DNA from: Flavobacterium sp.
GTDB lineage: Bacteria; Bacteroidota; Bacteroidia; Flavobacteriales; Flavobacteriaceae
Length of the DNA stretch: 6,429 nucleotides
NCBI RefSeq assembly: GCF_030146175.1
Contig: NZ_JASLCE010000146.1
Span: 1-6,429, forward strand
Direction: 5' to 3'
The notes beneath the pieces were generated by a model. The model was given only the letters and a program-made list of their open reading frames with translations. It was not told the origin of the DNA and ran no database searches. Shown in pieces: positions 5,656 through 6,429 of this stretch. Both the position numbers and the translations under genes were made by a program. How positions within the stretch are numbered: the stretch's first letter is position 1; every line of letters starts with the position of its first letter.

Positions 5656-6429
5656 TTATGGCATCTGGTTGTCGCCTCCAATTTGAACCCAACCTAATGC
5701 ATGGTCTCCAGATCGACCTGTCCATACTAACTTGAGAACCGTTTGAGCCTTAATGGTAGTTTTATAATCTGATACGTATATTAAACCAAATCCATCAGAT
5801 GCTTCGGCGACATCATTTCTAAAGTTTGTTGGCAAATAACCAGGCGGTATTACACCAGGAGTCGCTATACTATACGTACCACTATAAGAACCATCATTAC
5901 GAATCGTAACAACCCTACCGGGCTTAGGGTTGGATGGTAAACTGATCTCCCAAGCACTAGTGGAAAATCTAGCGGTATATATCGTTAATACATCATCGTC
6001 ATCAGACATTACAGCCTGAACATTCGATGTAGCTACTCGCCACCCTCTATAGTGCCCTCTTGAAGTTCCTAAAGTACCATCTTCTTTTGCTACAATAGTA
6101 TACGGATAATCGGCACGTAATTTACCATCCGGCATGTTGCGTAATCTCATGTTTCCATTAACATCCAGTTTTTCCGTAGGAGCTGTTGCACTAAAATTGC
6201 CTATACCGACATCGGCATTTTGATAAATACTCTGAGTATTTAAGGACGCCTGTTGGATCGTTCCTATTATTTTCCAGGAGGTTGCACATACTTTTTTCCA
6301 GATATTCGATGGGCCATCAAAATAATAATACCCATTCGTGTCGACATTTATTCGTTGCGATAAAATATTTCCTCCGGTTACATCCGTAATAAAGATGAGT
6401 AATCCATTTTGATCCGCTCCATACAGCCC
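5656..6429 (-). CDS. Secreted tandem-paralog protein, type C (copy C'), 5' end outside window
   Basis: The reading frame is open from the right edge to the TAA at 5656-5658, giving 257 residues with the N-terminus missing. The ATG at 6148-6150 is internal, because the 93 codons before it are in frame and carry family sequence: GLYGADQNG, ITDVTGG, INVDTNGYYYFDGPSN, and GIGNFSATAPTEKLDVNGN directly joined to MRLRNM. It aligns with the C gene from about its residue 62, so about 61 residues including the signal peptide should lie beyond 6429. Differences: DDDE is DDDD; a few extra residues lie between the acidic motif and the LPSNPKPGR strand; loop 2 is the longest in the window (about 17 residues, rich in D, A and G); TIRIDG is TIRNDG; and one cysteine stands in the mature protein (KKVCATSW). 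It ends in GGDNQMP and sits 258 bp upstream of B' in its cassette. Confidence 0.93.
   Translation of the reverse strand, partial: GLYGADQNGLLIFITDVTGGNILSQRINVDTNGYYYFDGPSNIWKKVCATSWKIIGTIQQASLNTQSIYQNADVGIGNFSATAPTEKLDVNGNMRLRNMPDGKLRADYPYTIVAKEDGTLGTSRGHYRGWRVATSNVQAVMSDDDDVLTIYTARFSTSAWEISLPSNPKPGRVVTIRNDGSYSGTYSIATPGVIPPGYLPTNFRNDVAEASDGFGLIYVSDYKTTIKAQTVLKLVWTGRSGDHALGWVQIGGDNQMP

Larger units (their letters stand above)
3801..6429. repeat. Tandem segmental duplication, right copy of 3.8-kb cassette
   Basis: This is the partner of 1-2633. The A-type upstream region (3983-4280) is close to identical to 183-480, the B' gene has diverged more, and C' is cut by the right edge. If the period holds, an intergenic region like 2817-3031 and another A gene should follow beyond 6429. 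Confidence 0.93.

Noticed and set aside
6148..6150. ATG as the start of C'
   Set aside because: Upstream codons are open, in frame and encode conserved family sequence; the aligned position in the other paralogs is internal.
1..6429. Insertion sequence, CRISPR array or phase-variable short repeats explaining the repetition
   Set aside because: No transposase, terminal inverted repeats, spaced short repeats or long homopolymer or simple repeats within starts were seen; the repeats are gene-length.

Overview
The window is a tandem array of paralogous genes, all on the minus strand. They encode secreted proteins of about 310 residues that begin with a signal peptide and the motif AQVGIN-T-x-x-P-x-ATLD. 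This N-terminal style, the A-rich untranslated leaders without a Shine-Dalgarno sequence and the fairly AT-rich DNA suggest a member of the Bacteroidota, probably a flavobacterium of the Chryseobacterium/Elizabethkingia type. That placement rests on sequence style only.

Six family members are present: four complete genes and one partial gene at each edge. By sequence, upstream DNA and 3' DNA they form three types, called A, B and C here. In the direction of transcription (right to left) the order is C' (5656 to beyond 6429, 5' end missing), B' (4474-5397), terminator (4289-4326), A (3032-3982), C (1872-2816), B (665-1594), terminator (485-522), A1 (1-182, only the N-terminal 60 codons). The array is therefore a three-gene cassette A-C-B with a terminator after B, repeated with a period of about 3.8 kb. 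Bases 1-2633 correspond almost collinearly to 3801-6429. Both copies are cut by the window, so the array probably continues on both sides.

Each protein has a Sec signal peptide, an N-terminal conserved domain with a first VGIxTxxP..LD motif, a middle copy of a related motif (IGDY...EKLDVNGNxRIRN), and a C-terminal domain running from DDDE through LPxNPKxGRxxTIRxDG to GWVQIGGD. The C-terminal domain carries two loops that differ in length and sequence between paralogs on an otherwise fixed scaffold. This resembles phage tail-fibre and adhesin-like surface proteins, but no biochemical function can be assigned.

The long intergenic regions upstream of the A genes (183-664 and 3983-4473) are conserved between the two cassettes. 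Each holds a bidirectional terminator, a paired TGATCA site, an inverted repeat just before the A start, and an unexpected stretch that reads like the C-terminal end of an unrelated protein. That frame is open in one copy and broken in the other, so it looks like a gene relic. The B and C genes share a different upstream element with promoter-like spacing, so the A type and the B/C types may be controlled separately. No RNA genes, CRISPR array or insertion sequence was seen.
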